Of a DNA stretch of 64,000 nt, positions 53,552-62,344 are shown piece by piece. Each line of letters starts with the position of its first letter. Position 1 is the stretch's first letter. Source of the DNA: Ochromonas danica. Taxonomy: Eukaryota; Sar; Chrysophyceae; Chromulinales; Chromulinaceae. The stretch covers positions 62,001-126,000 of the forward strand of contig VKHL01000062.1 in the NCBI GenBank assembly GCA_015146655.1, in the 5' to 3' direction. Below the pieces are notes generated by a model. It ran no database searches. It was not told the origin of the DNA and saw nothing but the letters and a program-made list of their open reading frames with translations. The position numbers were made by a program, and so were the translations under genes.

Positions 53552-55159
53552 ATGGCTCATTTCTTGGATCTGCCTCAGCAATTGGGAGCCTCCATTATGA
53601 AGGAGTGGCTGGGGAGCTGGAAGCTCTTGGCAAACTTGGACGTTGCTTATACGCAGAAGGCGCTTCGTAGAGATTTCCACGCACTCTTCCAGCACCAAGT
53701 CTTCCAATTCCCTGACGACAGCTACGTGCTCGAGAAGATCGCGCATATGAAACATATCACACAGTACATGACTTGGATAGCCTCTCGCAGAGTGCGGATG
53801 TACTCTCTCTATGTCAACATTCGCCTGCTGGGGGAAGTGCTCGCTGCGGGTCCTTTCGTGCTGCCCAATGTGCGTCGCGTGACCTTCATCGGAGAGAAGC
53901 GTGCCACTTGCACACCGCAGCAGATACGCACCTTCCTGTCCTTCCTGCCTAACCTCAGCGAGGTGGACTTCTCCAGGTACACCGCGTTGACCAACCCGCA
54001 TCTTGCCGTCTTGATGGCACTGCCTCCCCGTGCGGCGCTGCGGGTGCTAAACTTGGACTTCTGCGATGAAATCATGGGAGTGACTGTGGTGAATATTGCA
54101 AGCAAATACTGCGAGACATTGGAGGAACTGCGGTGTGTCATCTTGGACGAGGACGAGTTGGCAAGCATCGCGCAGGTTTGTCAGAAGCTCAAGGTTGTCT
54201 CTCTGGCATGCGATGACATCTCGCCAGACTCCTTGCTTGCTCTCTGTGTGGCTAATCCATCTCTGGAAAGCCTCACCCTGAGTCTCTATGATCATAGCGT
54301 GGAGTCGATCATCACTGACGAGTTGCTCATGAGTATCACGAAAGTGGCTCCTGGATTGCGATCGCTCTCCATCGAAACGAATGGAGGCGTGACTGAACTC
54401 TCCTTCCAGCATATTATCGAGCATTGTCCATTGATGTGCACGGTGAAGACCTTCGGCTATCAATACGTAGTGAAGCAGCACCCCATTACCAAACGAAAGC
54501 ACGCGGAGCTGTACTTCGGCATGATTGGCCATGTTGATGAAATGAAGACTATTCTCAAGCACATTTCTCTTCCTGTTAGACAAATCAATGCCAAGTACGC
54601 CAAAGTCAAACTGGATGTCGAAATCCTTCATTTAATTGCTGATCGAAGTGGTCCTCACCTGACCTTTCTCTCTGGCGATGTAGGAGATGAGGTGAATGCA
54701 TCTACGATCGATTACTTGCTTTCTCATTGCCCCAATCTTGTTACTTTCATGTTGAGCAAGTTCCATTGTCTGACCAATGATGTTCTTGTGAGTATCCCAC
54801 GCCATTGCCCGTTCATTCGTGTCCTTGGTATCGAGTGTGCGAAGAAAGTGACAGATGTAGCGATGATCAAAGCTTTGGAAGCCTTTCGTCTCAATCAATT
54901 GGTCTCTGTTGGATTGCATTATTGTCGTTCACTTGGCATGAACACTTTGATTAAGGCTTCGGAGCGATTTCCTCATCTTGATTGGATTCTTGTGCAAGGC
55001 ACTGCCATGCATAAAGAGCTGGTCTGGCAAGCTGTGATTATTGACAAGAAAATCAAATTTGGCAGCAAGACCACCATTGTAACTGGCGCTAAGAAATGGT
55101 TTCAGAAAGAGCTGGAACAGCTTCCTGCCAAGAATCAGCCGAAATTGAGGCTATGGTGA
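53552..55159 (+). CDS. Leucine-rich repeat protein (AMN1 / F-box-LRR like)
   Basis: 535 aa, intronless. The first ATG has a good context (GCCATGG). Residues 1-90 form a helical module (LGASIMKEWLGSWKLLANLDVAYTQKAL) that resembles the divergent F-box-like heads of many algal LRR proteins. From about residue 105 to 500 there are cysteine-containing-type LRRs, each about 26 residues: LPNLSEVDFSRYTALTNPHL, LRVLNLDFCDEIMGVTVVNI, LEELRCVILDEDELASIAQV, LKVVSLACDDISPDSLLALC and later CPNLVTFMLSKFHCLTNDVL. Such proteins usually choose ubiquitination targets or act as scaffolds. The first ATG starts the helical head. The partner is unknown. Confidence 0.8.
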   Translation: MAHFLDLPQQLGASIMKEWLGSWKLLANLDVAYTQKALRRDFHALFQHQVFQFPDDSYVLEKIAHMKHITQYMTWIASRRVRMYSLYVNIRLLGEVLAAGPFVLPNVRRVTFIGEKRATCTPQQIRTFLSFLPNLSEVDFSRYTALTNPHLAVLMALPPRAALRVLNLDFCDEIMGVTVVNIASKYCETLEELRCVILDEDELASIAQVCQKLKVVSLACDDISPDSLLALCVANPSLESLTLSLYDHSVESIITDELLMSITKVAPGLRSLSIETNGGVTELSFQHIIEHCPLMCTVKTFGYQYVVKQHPITKRKHAELYFGMIGHVDEMKTILKHISLPVRQINAKYAKVKLDVEILHLIADRSGPHLTFLSGDVGDEVNASTIDYLLSHCPNLVTFMLSKFHCLTNDVLVSIPRHCPFIRVLGIECAKKVTDVAMIKALEAFRLNQLVSVGLHYCRSLGMNTLIKASERFPHLDWILVQGTAMHKELVWQAVIIDKKIKFGSKTTIVTGAKKWFQKELEQLPAKNQPKLRLW

Positions 55160-55295
55160 GATTAAATAAGAGAAGGGACCACGTTAGAAAGCAATGCTCA
55201 TATAGCAAGGCTTTACAGTTAAAATAGTTTGAACAGCTCATGTAGATAGAAGTGTGAGGGTAGTATTTGTGGCAAATCAGATGATGTGTTGATTT

Positions 55296-56257
55296 CTATT
55301 TACCAAGAGGACTTCCATAAGTCACGAACTGTGGAGGTTCGATCAGAAATTCCAAATGCTTATGCTGGAAAATGAGGACGAAGGCTGAACCTCCCTGGAA
55401 GTGGCCGATCTCATCTCCTTTGTTGAGTTGCACATGCATATCTTTGATTCTGGCTTTAGTCTGGATGCCTTGATAGCTCACAGGCTTAAACACTTCGTCC
55501 TTCTCTTCCAATCGCCAGCTCTCTCCCAGTACATTGGTATGAAGTTCAGGATCTGAATAGATGCATATTGAGCCAACGAGACGCGATCCGAAAGGAATGA
55601 AGAAGAATTTCCCGTGCTTCCAGTCTCCTGTAATAAGAAATGTTACATCGCACTGATTGATGACTAGACCTTTGTTAACTCGGTTTCGATCTTACCTTCT
55701 AGGATAACCCTTTCATTGTAAAAGACGCCAGCCTTATTGAACAAACTATTAATTCCCAGATCGAACATTGTGCCTGGAATGTGAGTCCTTCTCTTGATCG
55801 TCCAGTCGACAGGAGAGCGGAAGCGATGACATTCACTTACAGGTAGCTGTATGGTCACAAAGTGAAGGTGGTGCAGCTTCTTGAATTCTTTAAACTCACT
55901 GAGGTTGTAGCCTAGAATATCCTCGACAGGATAGGTAATCTGCTTGATCTGCCTCACCTGCCAGCCTTCCTCTTCCAACCCTCCATGACAGAGTATGATA
56001 CCATCCACTGGAGAGACAAGGTCTCGCTCATCTATTGGACGAGGGCGAATCTCGCGGATGAAATACTCATAAATGCTGCCAAACTCTTCCAGAGGCTTGA
56101 CAGACTCGTACGCTCTGGATCCGATCCGTCTAGCGTACCAACCAATGACCCATCTTCTAAGGATCTTCGGAATAGGGATATGAGCTAGTATACCGAAGGC
56201 TTTGCTGTAGAAGCTGAAGATGTAGTAGTAGAGGACGATCTGCCAAGTGGAGAACAT
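55296..56257 (-). CDS. PSD: Phosphatidylserine decarboxylase
   Basis: Two exons, 56257-55696 and 55627-55296, with a 68-bp GTAAGA..CAG intron; 297 aa. Converts phosphatidylserine to phosphatidylethanolamine. Seen: a hydrophobic N-terminal helix (WQIVLYYYIFSFY) for membrane attachment; FIREIRPRPID and SPVDG with the catalytic Asp; VSECHRFRSPVDW with the catalytic His; and near the end GHFQGGSAFVLIF, the self-cleavage site. The site reads GGSA where most enzymes have LGST or GGST; the Ser that becomes the pyruvoyl group is kept. Length and order match mitochondrial/bacterial type I enzymes, although the leader is short for mitochondrial import. The intron sits just before DWKHGKFFFIP. Confidence 0.9.
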
Positions 56258-56534
56258 CTTCAATGCTGATATGAGATGAGTTGATTGATTGTGAGGTGCT
56301 GCGGGTGGGAGAGACAGTGACGTGGTGCTTCGAACAGAGGAGCCAGTAAGGCAAGAAGCGTATCTTCTTCATTGGAAAAGCTGAAAAAAGAGGAAAGATC
56401 TCCCTCAATAATAGCACAGAGGAAGGGATTAACATGCTTCCATGGAAGGTAACATGGATTCCATGGAAGCATCCCACCAAGGTTTGGTAATCAATTTACG
56501 TATTATCTATTTTAATGGATTTCTTTGATTTTCA

Positions 56535-57059
56535 ATGACATTAACACCTACTCCTATAAACGAGATTATTCCACAGAATAATAATCCTTCAAGTTCCTCT
56601 TCTTCAGTCAACTATGACTATGACCCTGCCACAGGTCAACTGCACCTTTACCTTGGTCCAGACTGTACAGAGACCATCTTCATGCTCCCCTTCCCTTTCT
56701 TGTGTATGGGTTGCTGTCTCAGTGCGACCTGTGACTGGGTCTTCCAGGAGAGAGAGCAGCAGGTGGTCATCCGCTATGCCTGGGGTCACCTTTACCTGCT
56801 GCCCTGCCTGCGCTCCGTCCACCGCTACTCCTACCAGGACATCGCCAATGTGGGCTACTATTGCTGCCATGCGCGAGTCAATGGTGTCCTACAGTATCGC
56901 CCCGTGGTGCTGATGAAGGACGGGCAGTACTTCCCCTTCGCCGCCAAAGACAACGAGCGAGGTCTGCGTCAACACGTGCTGGCCATGCACTTCTTCCTCT
57001 TTGGCAGAGGCAATGCAGACTATCGACCTCCTGCCTATGAGACTCTCAAGATCAACTGA
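56535..57059 (+). CDS. Small Cys-rich protein of unknown function
   Basis: 174 aa, intronless. The N-terminal 30 residues are Asn/Ser-rich and disordered. The body has FMLPFPFLCMGCCLSATCDW, then alternating strands (QQVVIRYAWGHLYLLPCLRS, YSYQDIANVGYYCCHARV, YRPVVLMKDGQYFPFAAKDN) and a final helix LRQHVLAMHFFLFGRGN. The strand-strand-helix order suggests a PH/GRAM-like lipid-binding fold, but no family is recognised. The Cys-rich FLCMGCC could be palmitoylated. Upstream: 278 bp to the PSD start, again a divergent pair. Confidence 0.7.
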   Translation: MTLTPTPINEIIPQNNNPSSSSSSVNYDYDPATGQLHLYLGPDCTETIFMLPFPFLCMGCCLSATCDWVFQEREQQVVIRYAWGHLYLLPCLRSVHRYSYQDIANVGYYCCHARVNGVLQYRPVVLMKDGQYFPFAAKDNERGLRQHVLAMHFFLFGRGNADYRPPAYETLKIN

Positions 57060-57589
57060 GATGATGACGCCTCTAGTCTAGTCTTGATCGTTTGTTTTGC
57101 TTTGTTTCTGCAGAAGACCATCACTGCGTTATGTTATCTTGTCTGCACATTAGCTAGTCTAGTTACTTTATTGAGAGCTCTGGATTGTCTTAGTTATTAC
57201 GTATAATCAGATCGTGAGGAGGACATGTTAATTGCTTACCTGTAATCATTACGTTACATCAAGTCTGTCTTCTCTGACCAGCACAACATGTGCACACTAT
57301 GACTCACTCAGTCTGAGGCATTGCTTCAACTCAGTTTAGCAGCTCAGACCGTCTCATTGGAGGCTGCTTGTAGCAGTTCCAGTTGTTTGTAAGTCTGGCA
57401 TGGCTGTTTGGACGGACTAAGCAGATAATACTAGCACTGTCAAGGGCACAGCCCTATTGTAGTTGATTGCTAAGGTACCACCAGTTAGAGAGAAGACGAC
57501 ATCATTCATTTGATTTCATTTATTACTGGCAATCTCATAATGCCTAACACACAAAAAATGCAAAAATAAACTATTTTGACGGAGAAGTC
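57060..57589. other. Convergent intergenic region, nothing recognised
   Basis: 530 bp between the 3' ends of two convergent genes. AT-rich, with no supported frame, RNA or repeat. AATAAA on the minus strand is not evident; ACAAAAAATGCAAAAATAAAC at 57551-57571 lies on the plus strand. Confidence 0.4.
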
Positions 57590-58876
57590 TTACGGTGTGA
57601 CGACAGGATTATTGTCAGAGTCAGAGTCAGCAGCAGCCAGAGTGTCGTCTCTGACAGTGGGACTAGGACCAGCAGGACTAGGACTAGGTGGAGCAGGAGG
57701 TGCTGCCACAGTGGCAGGAGAAGTGTAGCTCTTGGTGGCCTTGATGATGACACACTGCTTGCCTTCTCTTCTCACTTCACATGTCCCGCCCAAGCCTTCA
57801 AAGCCTGCTGCTTGTACCAGCTGACGAATTTGATCGTCTGAGTCAAAGACTGTGAAGCCTTGTCTAGACCCTGACTTCAACATGCCATTCAGACCAGCAA
57901 TGAAAGTAGTGGCATAGAACTTCCCTCCAGGCTGAAGCACACGGTAGACTTCAGCCAAAGATTGGTTGATTGCAGGCCAGCAGTGCATGGCAGCGCCTGC
58001 ATGGACCGCTTGGATGCTGCCAGACAAGAAGGGAAGCTGCGCACTGTCACAACGAACAAACTCAGGCAAGGGCTGGACACGTTCAAGACGGCATCGTCTT
58101 CTTGTCTCCAGTAACATGGAGGGTGAGAGATCAGCTGCAATCACACGCTGGAAGCGATTAGACAAACAGAACTTGCGTGTCATGAATCCACTGCCACAGG
58201 AAAGGTCCAGAACAATCGAGGAGGAGGAGGAGGAGGAGGTTGATGAGGTGGTAGAGCTAGTGGTAGTGGTAGCATTGCTTTCTTCTTCACCATCAAAGAA
58301 CGCCAAGGCTTCTTCAAACTCAGCTTGTATTCCAGGGAAGCCGAAGTTCTCGAAGTTCTGGCGATAGCCCAGCTCATAGACAGCGCTGACCAGAGGGATC
58401 TGGAAGAATCTCTGGGCGAGAGGGAAGGAAGGCCGACCACTGCTCTGGTTAGTGATGGTCTCCTTGTCCACGAAGTCAGCGTAGAAAGGAGTGACGCGGT
58501 ACCGACTGCCGTGCTTCAAGTCCACGAAGAAGCTCTCCTTGACCCAGCCATAGTAGCGAGTGACCAGCTGCAGAGGCTCGAGGCTCTCAGGACAGGCATA
58601 GATGTTGCCTGCTAGGTGGTCCCCGTCAAAGATAGAGAGCAGTCTGGCTTTGTAGTCTGCCAGGCTGTCGTCCACAGAGGAGGAGAGAGAGAAGTCTGAG
58701 GACAGGCCAGGGAGGTGGTGACTCGCCGCCCTCTTGGCCATGCTCCTGTCAGTCATGGAGGTACTACCACTTCCACATGTGGACCTTGTCGTGGTGAGGA
58801 TGGGAGTGGTGGTAATGGGAAGGCGGTAGGAATAGACGAGAATGTTGGAGAGAACAAAGAAGAGCAAGCACAACAT
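57590..58876 (-). CDS. UbiE-like methyltransferase with bipartite plastid leader
   Basis: 428 aa, intronless. Residues 1-17 form a hydrophobic signal peptide, followed by Tyr-Arg-Leu-Pro and a Ser/Thr/Arg-rich transit-like stretch to about residue 60. A small N-terminal domain (YACPESLEPL) precedes the SAM-binding Rossmann fold: VLDLSCGSGFMTRKF (motif I), VIAADLSPSMLLETRRR, FVRCDSAQLPFLSGSIQAVH, and LAEVYRVLQPGGKFYATTF. This order, including the Cys-containing head and VHAGAAMHCW, matches plant plastid proteins of the At1g78140/At2g41040 type found in plastoglobules or chloroplasts, whose substrate is not certain. A Ser run (ten S) and Thr-rich loop sit just before motif I, and the last 45 residues are Pro/Ser/Asp-rich. 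Confidence 0.85.
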   Translation of the reverse strand: MLCLLFFVLSNILVYSYRLPITTTPILTTTRSTCGSGSTSMTDRSMAKRAASHHLPGLSSDFSLSSSVDDSLADYKARLLSIFDGDHLAGNIYACPESLEPLQLVTRYYGWVKESFFVDLKHGSRYRVTPFYADFVDKETITNQSSGRPSFPLAQRFFQIPLVSAVYELGYRQNFENFGFPGIQAEFEEALAFFDGEEESNATTTTSSTTSSTSSSSSSSIVLDLSCGSGFMTRKFCLSNRFQRVIAADLSPSMLLETRRRCRLERVQPLPEFVRCDSAQLPFLSGSIQAVHAGAAMHCWPAINQSLAEVYRVLQPGGKFYATTFIAGLNGMLKSGSRQGFTVFDSDDQIRQLVQAAGFEGLGGTCEVRREGKQCVIIKATKSYTSPATVAAPPAPPSPSPAGPSPTVRDDTLAAADSDSDNNPVVTP

Positions 58877-59218
58877 GCTTTAACAATTTCTTCTTCTTCT
58901 TCAAACTGAGCTCTTCTATTTACTAATAAGAGATCTGTTTATAGTCTGTGACTCACTGCTGGGAAGATGGAGGAGCTGAGCTGAGTCACTCAATGTTGCC
59001 ACAACACGATGATGACGAGGCTTGCCCTTGCCTTCTTCTTCACATTACCACACGCATCACAACAATAGTGCACCTTCAAGACCCAGACCCAGACCCTAAC
59101 CCAGACCTAGACCTAGACCTAGACCTGCTGACTGCTTTTGTTTTTCAAAACCTTCCACTCAATTGCTCTGTCTGGTCTGAAATTATATTTGAATTCTCCA
59201 TCATCAATATCGTGGAAA
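58877..59218. promoter_or_regulatory. Divergent promoter region, methyltransferase / DEK-HMG gene
   Basis: 342 bp between opposite start codons, including TTCTTC repeats next to the methyltransferase start and a hexanucleotide repeat at 59080-59127. Confidence 0.45.
59080..59127. repeat. Hexanucleotide repeat CCAGAC/CTAGAC
   Basis: About eight 6-bp units: three of CCAGAC type, one CCCTAA, then CCAGAC and three CTAGAC. It lies 92-139 bp upstream of the DEK-HMG start codon. Confidence 0.85.
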
Positions 59219-60300
59219 ATGGCTGATACTACTGAGAATATTTCCACTCCTGCAAAGCGTGTTCGAAAGCAAGCTGAATTTTTCACCGTACCATCCACAG
59301 AGAAGAAGAAAGAAGTGAAGATCAGCTCTGGCAAGGGAATCAAATTGGTGGAGTACGAGCACTTCGTCCAAGAGCTCACCAAGCACAAAAGTGACGAAGA
59401 CCTAGTCAAGCAGCTTCACAGCTTAATGTATGGGTCCATAGGACGCAAGGCCAATGCGAAACACAATTTGCGCGAATTCTCAGGTTTCTCACGAGACGTC
59501 GACCTCCAGGAGAAGATTGAGAAGGTCACTGAGAATAAGAAGAAGTGGACCGTCGCGTTGCTGAAGGAGGCCCTGGCGCTGTTTGGACTGGAGAAGGGAG
59601 GCAGTCGTGAGGAGCTCTGCAAGCGTCTTGTGGACTATCTCTCTGCGCCGAGAATCGTCGTGCATAACGGCAAACGCCCTCGCTCTAGTCTAGGCAAGTC
59701 ACCTGCTAAGAAGGCTCGCGGGTCAAAGGGCGGAGAGAAGAAGAAGAGACGGAAGACCTCTCCCTCGGCCTACCTGCTTTTCTGCAATGCTCATCGCGCT
59801 GAGGCCAAGGAGGAAAACCCCGACGCTGGGGCTAAGGACATTATTAAAATCCTGGCAGAGATGTGGAACGATGCTTCAGACAAGGAGAAACAAGTAAGTA
59901 CTGATGGCTGAACGACGTGAGAAGCTAACTAATATATATTTACATCTGCGGTCAGAAATGGCAAGCCAAGGCTGAGGAAGAGAAGGCCAAGCTAGCTGCC
60001 GAGCAAGAGGATGGAGACGAAGAGAGTGAAGAAGAGGAAGCAGAAGAAAACGAGGAGATTGACGTCGAGGAAGGTGCTGAAAGTGATGACATGGCGGAGA
60101 GTGACAAGGAGGAGGAAGACGAGAAGGAGAAGGAGACAGAGGATAATCATGCCGAGGAAGATGCTGTGAAAGAGAAGACGGAGGAGAATCCTGTCGAGGA
60201 AGAGGATGCAGCCAATGAAGACAAGCCAGTTGCTGAACTGGCAGAAGAACGGAAAGAAGAAGAGGTCCCAGCTGAAGAGAACGAGAAAGCTGACTCTTAA
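59219..60300 (+). CDS. DEK-like chromatin protein with an HMG box
   Basis: Two exons, 59219-59893 and 59956-60300, 62-bp GTAAGT..CAG intron; 339 aa. Residues about 38-145 match the DEK pseudo-SAP/SAP region: GIKLVEYEHFVQEL, LHSLMYGSIGRKANAKHNL, REFSGF (the DEK FSGF motif), and WTVALLKEALALFGLEKGGS with the SAP-like ELCKRLVDYL. Residues about 175-235 are an HMG box: SPSAYLLFCNAHRAEAKEEN, AKDIIKILAEMWNDASDKEK, and KWQAKAEEEKAKL from exon 2, so the intron cuts the last HMG helix. The tail (240-339) is almost wholly Glu/Asp/Lys. DEK proteins bend and supercoil DNA and chaperone histones; the HMG box adds a second bending module. Nuclear, with basic KKARGSKGGEKKKRRK as the likely import signal. 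Confidence 0.87.
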
Positions 60301-60424
60301 ACGCTTATGATAATGTTTCCAAATTCATTTTCGAGTTACTCATTAAGCTGGACTACTGTTTAATGATGAGCTGTAGTTGCTACGAGTGCTTTCAAATGTT
60401 ATGTCTAGCTGTACGATTAACCTC

Positions 60425-61339
60425 TCACAATGTGCACTTGGGCTTGTCCATCTGATGGGGATGATGCATGGGCAGAACTTGTGTGATGCCTCTCAAAGTA
60501 GCTGGGCGTTGTAGGAGACAATCAGCCCATTCATTGAGACGACGGTACTTATCAATGGAGAGGACTTCCCTTGCAGTAAGTCCTGAGGAATGCTTCAAGC
60601 CAACTCTCAATTGATTGAACCATGGAAGAATGGCCATGTCCGCTATCGTATACTCATGACTGACCATGTAGACGCGGTGTGCAAGATGCTCGTCGAGCAC
60701 CGAGCAAAGGCGTTGTATCTCTTTGCCATAGCGCATTACTCCATAGTCTCTCGCTGCTGTCAGACGACCAGGGCAGTGGGAGAAGTAATGGCCAAAGTTC
60801 CCACATGTTGGTCCCCACGCTGACATTTGCCAGAAGAGCCAGCTCATACATTCGGTCCTCAGGCGAATATCAAGAGGGATGAACAACTGGTATTTATCAG
60901 CTAAGTAGACCAGGATGGAGGCACTTTCAAAGATGGCAATAGGCGCATTGCCAGGACCATTATTATCCACTACGACTGGAATCTTCGAATTAGGATTAAT
61001 CTGGATAAATCCATTAGAGAATTGATCACCAGCAGCGATGTTGATCAAGTGTGCATCATAGTCTATAATTAACTCTTCCAGCAGCACACTGACTTTCTGT
61101 CCGTTGGGTGTTCCTAATGAGTAAAGTTGAATTGCGTTCTTTCCTCCAGGCAGATCCTTGTGAGTCAAGAAGCCTGCAGTAGTGGGCTGTTTGTTTTCAG
61201 GGAAGCTAGGGAAAAGATCCTCTAACCTCTTAGGAGGCTTCCACTCATCACTATTGGAGGTGGAATAGGCCTCGGCCTGCGGTAGTCTGCTGGGTAGAAC
61301 CCTTCTACCTCTCCCAATTCGTCTTATAGCTGATCGCAT
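60425..61339 (-). CDS. Glutathione S-transferase, Ure2p/YghU-like, mitochondrial leader
   Basis: 304 aa, intronless. The leader MRSAIRRIGRGRRVLP is strongly basic, without acidic residues, as for mitochondrial import; a non-ATG extension upstream is ignored. The GST body starts near residue 68 with IQLYSLGTPNGQKVSVLLEE: TPNG-x-KV is the active-site loop of the Nu/Ure2p class, which binds glutathione through Thr and Asn and often acts as a disulfide reductase or peroxidase. Then NPNSKIPVVVDNN with the cis-Pro, FESASILVYLADKY, WLFWQMSAWGPTCGNFGHYF typical of YghU-type enzymes, and YTIADMAILPW with the N-capping motif. The body is about 235 residues, normal for the class. Confidence 0.9.
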   Translation of the reverse strand: MRSAIRRIGRGRRVLPSRLPQAEAYSTSNSDEWKPPKRLEDLFPSFPENKQPTTAGFLTHKDLPGGKNAIQLYSLGTPNGQKVSVLLEELIIDYDAHLINIAAGDQFSNGFIQINPNSKIPVVVDNNGPGNAPIAIFESASILVYLADKYQLFIPLDIRLRTECMSWLFWQMSAWGPTCGNFGHYFSHCPGRLTAARDYGVMRYGKEIQRLCSVLDEHLAHRVYMVSHEYTIADMAILPWFNQLRVGLKHSSGLTAREVLSIDKYRRLNEWADCLLQRPATLRGITQVLPMHHPHQMDKPKCTL

Positions 61340-62344
61340 CGCCAATCTCAAGACTATCTCTTCTGTGGGGATTAGATTGTGAACAACGGGGTCAATGTTA
61401 TGACAGCTTCAGCTTGTCTCTCTGGTCCCTCACTGCGTGGAAGATTGCGCGGGAAAAAGTCGTTGCAATAGCTGACCTGCTGGACCACTAGACCACACAT
61501 TAGTAGTTGTTAGCTGATATGAACATAATTACAGATCAAGGTCTTGGAAAAAGCTCTTGGTGTGTATTGTATTTTATATTACCTAACACGGTAAGACAAT
61601 ACAGTCACTTTCAAATTCCCATTCGATCCGTCGCTCGTCGTGAACCAGATTGATTATTGCAATTAGTTTAACATTCAAGCAATGACTTTCTGCTTTCATT
61701 ATGTCGAACATAACAAATATTACCACTTATTAATCATCCATGATATTTACATTCCACTGGAAAGAACAAGAAAAGTAGAACTATCTTCCACTGCACCATA
61801 GATATGAATACGCTCGGAGTAGAGTTGCAGATCACTTTTATCCGCTGTTTTCAGACATTCAGTGGAGCATGATGAGGATAACCGATTCTGGCGCCGAAGA
61901 AGACTGTCCATGCTGCAGATTGGCATCTTAAAGGAAATCAACGAATATAACCTGCACTATTTCCTGATCACAGCCTGTTGCTGACACTTTGACTATCCAT
62001 CAATTGCTCATTTCCTCGCTCTAACTGCAATCACCATGCCATCATACCATCACTTGTCAAGAAGGAACCCCATTGCACTAAGGAGAATCCACTAAATGAC
62101 TTCAGCAGTGACCTCACCAAAAGAATGATACCCACATGAGAAGAAGTGAGAGGATAGTAGCCGTAGCGAGGAAAAGGAAGTGTCCGATGAATGGAATAAC
62201 AGCACCCTCCATTCTCTCCGGATGACGGAAATGGAGAGATGCTTTGGTGGAAGATCTCTTGGTGGCCGTTCTTCCCTTCAATCTGGGGAATGGGGTGAAG
62301 TGATGGGCTTTCGACTGTTGAGGAGTGAATCGTCTCATTGTGTG
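61340..62344. other. Gene-poor stretch
   Basis: 1005 bp between the GST start and the end of the DUF5672 gene, both minus strand. A minus-strand frame at 61747-61929 (ATG to stop, 60 codons, reading MPICSMDSLLRRQNRL) and a similar one near 62031-62351 are open, but neither resembles a known family and both could be chance. GST promoter presumed in 61340-61450. Confidence 0.4.

Noticed and set aside
59080-59127. Interstitial telomere
   Set aside because: Only one CCCTAA unit; the rest is CCAGAC/CTAGAC, so it is an ordinary hexanucleotide microsatellite.
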